DNA of 9,153 nt from an uncultured Bordetella sp. Its GTDB lineage: Bacteria > Pseudomonadota > Gammaproteobacteria > Burkholderiales > Burkholderiaceae_B. Where the stretch lies: positions 1 to 9,153 of the forward strand of contig CALGFL010000111.1 of NCBI GenBank assembly GCA_937881145.1. Direction: 5' to 3'. Below the pieces are notes generated by a model, which saw only the letters and a program-made list of their open reading frames with translations, did not search any database and was not told where the DNA came from. A program made the translations under genes and the position numbers. Shown piece after piece: positions 6,449-9,153 of the stretch; the stretch's first letter is position 1, and every line of letters starts with the position of its first letter.

Positions 6449-6473
6449 CGCCCGTGTGGAGCGTCTTCGAGGG

Positions 6474-7610
6474 TTACGCGGGGTACAGGGCTCCGAGCAC
6501 CCGCGGGCCTCGCGCCCCGGTCACTTCGGGCACGCCCGCCTTCAGACCGTCCACGTGCATCTGCGCCAGCCAGGCAAAGGCCAGTGCCTCCATCCATTGC
6601 GCCGCCACGCCGGCCTCATCCGTGGCGCGCACCGGCCGCCGCAGGGCGTCGGCCAAGTCGCGCATGAGCCCGGCGTTGCGCGCGCCGCCGCCGCAGACCA
6701 GCACCTCGACGGCCTGGGGTAGCGCGGCGTCCAGGGCGTCGGCCACCGTTTGCGCGGTAAAGCGCTGCAAGGTGGCCTGCACGTCGGCTGGGGTCTTGTC
6801 CTTCCAGCCCGCCAGGCGGGCATCGAGCCAAGTCATGTTGAACAGGTCGCGTCCCGTGGACTTGGGCGGCGGCGATTGCAGCCAAGGCTCGCCGGCGATC
6901 AAGGCCTGCAGCAGCGCCCCGTCGACGCGGCCGCTGGCCGCCCAGCGGCCATCCGCGTCAAAGGGCTGGCCGGTGTGACGCTGGCACCAGGCATCTAACA
7001 GCACATTGGCCGGGCCGGTGTCGAAGCCGCGCGGCGCCTGGTCGGGGGCCAGCAGCGTCAGGTTGGCGATGCCCCCAAGGTTGAGCACGGCGCGCGGCGC
7101 GTCGCCGCCGAACATGGCCGCATGAAAGGGCGGCACCAGCGGCGCGCCTTGTCCGCCCGCCGCCACATCGCGACTGCGAAAGTCGGCCACCACGTCGATG
7201 CCGGTCAGTTCGGCCAGCAGCGCGGGCGCGTTGAGCTGGATGGTGTAGCCCCGTTCGGGCCGATGCCGCACGGTCTGCCCATGCGCGCCGATGGCGGTCA
7301 CGGCCGAAGCGGGCAGGCCGGCATCGGCCAGCAGATGCTCCACGGCCCCCGCATAAAGCCTTGCTAGCGCGTTGGCGGCGTGCGCCGCGCGTTCCAGCTC
7401 GTCGTGCCCCGCGGCGTTGAGCGCCAGCAGTTCGGCGCGCAGATCGTCGGGCATGGGCAACGCCGCGCCGGACAAGGTTTGCGGGGAGCCGTCGGCCGAC
7501 AGGCGCATCAGCACCCCGTCCACGCCGTCCAGGCTGGTGCCGGACATGAGACCGATGAAAAGGCGGCCGGCGCTGCGCGGCGCAGGACGATGAGGAGAGG
7601 GTGCCGGCAT
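6474..7610 (-). CDS. anmK: Anhydro-N-acetylmuramic acid kinase
   Basis: This 378-residue cytoplasmic kinase cleaves and phosphorylates 1,6-anhydro-N-acetylmuramic acid to N-acetylmuramate 6-phosphate during recycling of cell-wall peptidoglycan. Recognised from GLMSGTSLDGVDGVL (about 20-34, ATP-phosphate loop), GAHGQTVRHRP (about 108-118), ADFRSRDVAAGGQGAPLVPPFHAAMF (about 142-167), NLGGIANLT (about 177-185) and GFDTGPANVLLDAW (about 195-208). The Asp of FDTGP is probably the catalytic base. VLVCGGGARNAGLM lies near the C-terminus. Length is normal for the family. The ATG at 7610 gives a short 16-residue lead before the conserved fold; an in-frame ATG at 7661 would add 17 residues, and neither has a strong ribosome-binding site. 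Its neighbours belong to other functions, so it is probably transcribed alone. No clear terminator follows it. Confidence 0.95.
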   Translation of the reverse strand: MPAPSPHRPAPRSAGRLFIGLMSGTSLDGVDGVLMRLSADGSPQTLSGAALPMPDDLRAELLALNAAGHDELERAAHAANALARLYAGAVEHLLADAGLPASAVTAIGAHGQTVRHRPERGYTIQLNAPALLAELTGIDVVADFRSRDVAAGGQGAPLVPPFHAAMFGGDAPRAVLNLGGIANLTLLAPDQAPRGFDTGPANVLLDAWCQRHTGQPFDADGRWAASGRVDGALLQALIAGEPWLQSPPPKSTGRDLFNMTWLDARLAGWKDKTPADVQATLQRFTAQTVADALDAALPQAVEVLVCGGGARNAGLMRDLADALRRPVRATDEAGVAAQWMEALAFAWLAQMHVDGLKAGVPEVTGARGPRVLGALYPA

Positions 7611-7725
7611 TCGAGGGCTCGCTTGGTTGCGGACAGTCCATGGGATGGCAAGGTCATCCATCGTAGCAATAGATGTGCAATGCTTTTGCCGCCGGATGGG
7701 GCCGGTGTCTCGCGGACGCCTGTGT

Positions 7726-8652
7726 TCAGGCCGCCGGGGTTCCCGTCGTCCACTCGGTCAGCACGTTCGCGATCTGTTCGCGCATCCAGCGATGCAGCGG
7801 GCTGTGATGGGTGCGCTCATGCCAGGCCATGCCGATTTCGATGGTCGGAACGGCGATCGGTAGCGGATAGGATTTGAGCGCCTCCGCCCGCTCGCGCGCC
7901 AGCGTAGCCGGAAAGACCGACACGAGGTCGGTATCGCACAGGATTTTCTCGGCCGCCAAAAAGCTGGGCACCGACACCGTGCCGCGGCGCGATAAGTTCA
8001 GCTTGTGCAGCACGCCGCCGTCGACCCCGGAAAAATCTCCGCCCATCGGCGACACGATCAAGTGCTTCATGGAGGAAAACTCCTCCGCGCCCAGGGTGTT
8101 GCCGCCGAACGGATGATCGCGTCGCATGACGCACACCAGATGCTCCCGATAGAGCTGGCGCATGTGCAGGCGATCGTGGTGGATCAGCGCGCTGCACCCG
8201 ACGAGCAGGTCCACCTGGCCCGAAGCCATGTGGCTATCCAGAGCCGGAATCATGGCGCGGGTGCCCGGCACAAATCCCAGCTGCAGGCCCGGCGCGGCAT
8301 CGGCCATGGTGGCGAACCATTTCCCGATGCGGCATTGGACAACATCGCTGGCGCTGATCATGACCACGGCCTGGACCGTGGACAGATCGAAGTCTTCACG
8401 CTGCACGATGGCGCGGAAACCGTCGACCAGTTCCGACAACCTGGGGGCGATGCCAAGCGCCCGCGGAGTGGGCGTCATGGCGCGCGCGCCCGGGATCAGC
8501 AAAGGATCGTCGAACATGCGGCGCAGGCGTGCCAGTTGCGCGGAAACCGCCGGCTGGCTGCTGCGCAGCTTGGCTGCGGCCCGCGTCACGCTGCGCTCGG
8601 CCAGCAGCGTTTCCAGGGTCAGGAGCAGATTGAGGTCAAGGCGGTTATCCAT
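7726..8652 (-). CDS. LysR-family transcriptional regulator
   Basis: This 308-residue protein has an N-terminal winged helix-turn-helix (residues about 4-62: LNLLLTLETLLAERSVTRAAAKLRSSQPAVSAQLARLRRMFDDPLLI), the LysR signature. The C-terminal effector-binding domain spans about 90-300. The DPLLIPGARAMTPTPRA segment after the helix-turn-helix is typical of the NodD/LinR-like branch, whose members often sense aromatic or related small molecules. Here the effector is unknown. The gene diverges from the exported CzcE-like protein, with 139 bp of dyad-rich DNA between. By the usual LysR arrangement it probably controls that gene and itself. No strong ribosome-binding site precedes the ATG. The stop is 115 bp from the anmK start, with no convincing terminator between. 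Confidence 0.93.
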   Translation of the reverse strand: MDNRLDLNLLLTLETLLAERSVTRAAAKLRSSQPAVSAQLARLRRMFDDPLLIPGARAMTPTPRALGIAPRLSELVDGFRAIVQREDFDLSTVQAVVMISASDVVQCRIGKWFATMADAAPGLQLGFVPGTRAMIPALDSHMASGQVDLLVGCSALIHHDRLHMRQLYREHLVCVMRRDHPFGGNTLGAEEFSSMKHLIVSPMGGDFSGVDGGVLHKLNLSRRGTVSVPSFLAAEKILCDTDLVSVFPATLARERAEALKSYPLPIAVPTIEIGMAWHERTHHSPLHRWMREQIANVLTEWTTGTPAA

Positions 8653-8701
8653 AATTCAAATCTTATATTAAGAATATATGAAATCTATTTGAATTATAGA
8701 T
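8651..8701. promoter_or_regulatory. Overlapping dyads and -10 box in the lysR promoter, candidate LysR operator
   Basis: ATAATTCAAAT (8651-8661) and ATTTGAATTAT (8687-8697) form a perfect 11-bp inverted repeat with a 25-bp spacer; the left arm touches the lysR start codon. A second dyad, ATCTAT/ATAGAT (8683-8688 and 8696-8701, 7-bp spacer), overlaps the right arm and fits the T-N11-A LysR box. On the minus strand a perfect TATAAT (8698-8693) lies within the right arm. It is preceded at 17 bp by a weak -35 (ATGAAT, 8721-8716). Binding here would block lysR, consistent with autorepression. Confidence 0.6.
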
Positions 8702-8723
8702 CGAGCGGGCGCACTATTCATTC

Positions 8724-8766
8724 AAACAAGAGTTAAGCGTTAACCCTTAATCGTTAACCCTTGTTT
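8724..8766. repeat. Imperfect inverted repeat enclosing two CGTTAACCCTT direct repeats
   Basis: The arms 8724-8736 and 8754-8766 (AAACAAG-x-GTTAA against its complement) match at 12 of 13 positions. Overlapping and inside them, CGTTAACCCTT occurs twice (8738-8748 and 8752-8762), exactly 14 bp apart, each containing the palindrome GTTAAC. The element lies 25 bp upstream of the CzcE-like start codon. It could be a tandem operator or, if transcribed, a leader hairpin. No clear -35/-10 for the plus-strand gene is recognisable. Confidence 0.6.
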
Positions 8767-8791
8767 AGCAACCCATTTTAGGAGTCTCAAC

Positions 8792-9130
8792 ATGAAAACC
8801 CAATTTCTTTCCGCCCTAACCGTTTCGGCTGCCCTGGCCCTGGCCGGCATTTCGACCGGCGCCGTGGCCGCCGAATCCGGCAGCCTGCTGGGCACTGTCG
8901 CGCCTTCGGCCCAGGCCGACCGCACCGTCTCCCTGGCCGGCGGCACCAGCAAAGTCTTCGTCAACTGGGGGGAAACGGTGAATTTCGTGGCTGCCAACGG
9001 CCAGAAATTCACGGTCACGTTCGACGGCGCGCGAAACGCGTTCAACCTGCAAGACCTGGTTCCCGCCGGCGCGCTGACCCACCCGGTCAATGTCTACGGG
9101 CGCGGCAACCTCAGCAGCCTCGGCGCGTAA
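8792..9130 (+). CDS. Small exported CzcE-like protein
   Basis: This 112-residue protein has a clear Sec signal peptide: Lys2, a hydrophobic core at about 5-20, and probable cleavage after AVA at residue 26. The mature part of about 86 residues has the pattern TSKVFVNWGETVNFVAANGQKFTVTFDG...FNLQDLVP...HPVNVYG. This resembles the CzcE family of periplasmic proteins, first described with copper binding in Cupriavidus. The mature chain has no cysteine, no methionine and a single histidine (His97), so metal binding by this member is doubtful. A good ribosome-binding site AGGAG (8780-8784) lies seven bases before the ATG. It is divergent from lysR and is the only plus-strand gene. The family call is from pattern memory; the function is not established. 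Confidence 0.85.
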   Translation: MKTQFLSALTVSAALALAGISTGAVAAESGSLLGTVAPSAQADRTVSLAGGTSKVFVNWGETVNFVAANGQKFTVTFDGARNAFNLQDLVPAGALTHPVNVYGRGNLSSLGA

Positions 9131-9153
9131 TCCCTGGGCATGGTTTCTCTGCG

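Noticed and set aside
7700..7730. Stem GCCTG-AACA-CAGGC at the lysR stop, considered as its terminator.
   Set aside because: The five-bp stem includes the stop codon itself and is not followed by T residues.

Overview
The window (about 65% G+C, with two conspicuous A+T-rich patches near 6350-6390 and 8650-8790) looks like chromosomal DNA of a beta-proteobacterium of the Alcaligenaceae (Bordetella/Achromobacter type). This is judged from the codon bias, the protein style and the pairing of hydroxyproline-catabolism genes with anmK. No phage, insertion sequence, CRISPR array, tRNA or rRNA is visible. Nine of the ten genes lie on the minus strand, so transcription runs mostly right to left.

Right to left, 8792-9130 (+) encodes a small exported CzcE-like protein. 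It diverges from a LysR-family regulator (7726-8652, -), and the 139-bp gap between them is rich in dyad and direct repeats. Next comes anmK (6474-7610, -), the anhydro-N-acetylmuramic acid kinase of cell-wall recycling. A 205-bp gap then holds a promoter-like A+T-rich element with an inverted repeat. It drives a DapA-family deaminase (5327-6268, -) that ends in a strong intrinsic terminator (5257-5293). Beyond the terminator lie a GntR/FCD repressor-type gene (4536-5213, -), then a 4-hydroxyproline 2-epimerase (3462-4415, -). Three overlapping genes for a heterotrimeric flavin/iron-sulfur dehydrogenase follow: DadA-like beta 2284-3465, [2Fe-2S] gamma 2004-2291, and HcnB-like alpha 703-2007. 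Last is a PAS-AraC regulator (1-675) cut by the left edge of the window.

Together 703-6268 encodes most of the bacterial trans-4-hydroxy-L-proline pathway. The epimerase makes cis-4-hydroxy-D-proline. The membrane-linked or electron-acceptor-linked dehydrogenase oxidises it to delta1-pyrroline-4-hydroxy-2-carboxylate. The DapA-family enzyme deaminates and dehydrates that to alpha-ketoglutarate semialdehyde. The final semialdehyde dehydrogenase and any transporter are not in the window. Two dedicated regulators, GntR/FCD and PAS-AraC, bracket the epimerase-dehydrogenase genes.

The metabolic core is a known pathway, not a new system. The less explained parts are regulatory DNA: the inverted repeat over the deaminase promoter, the terminator abutting gntR, and the nested repeats between lysR and the CzcE-like gene. 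The CzcE-like protein itself is also unexplained, since its mature form has almost no metal-ligand residues.
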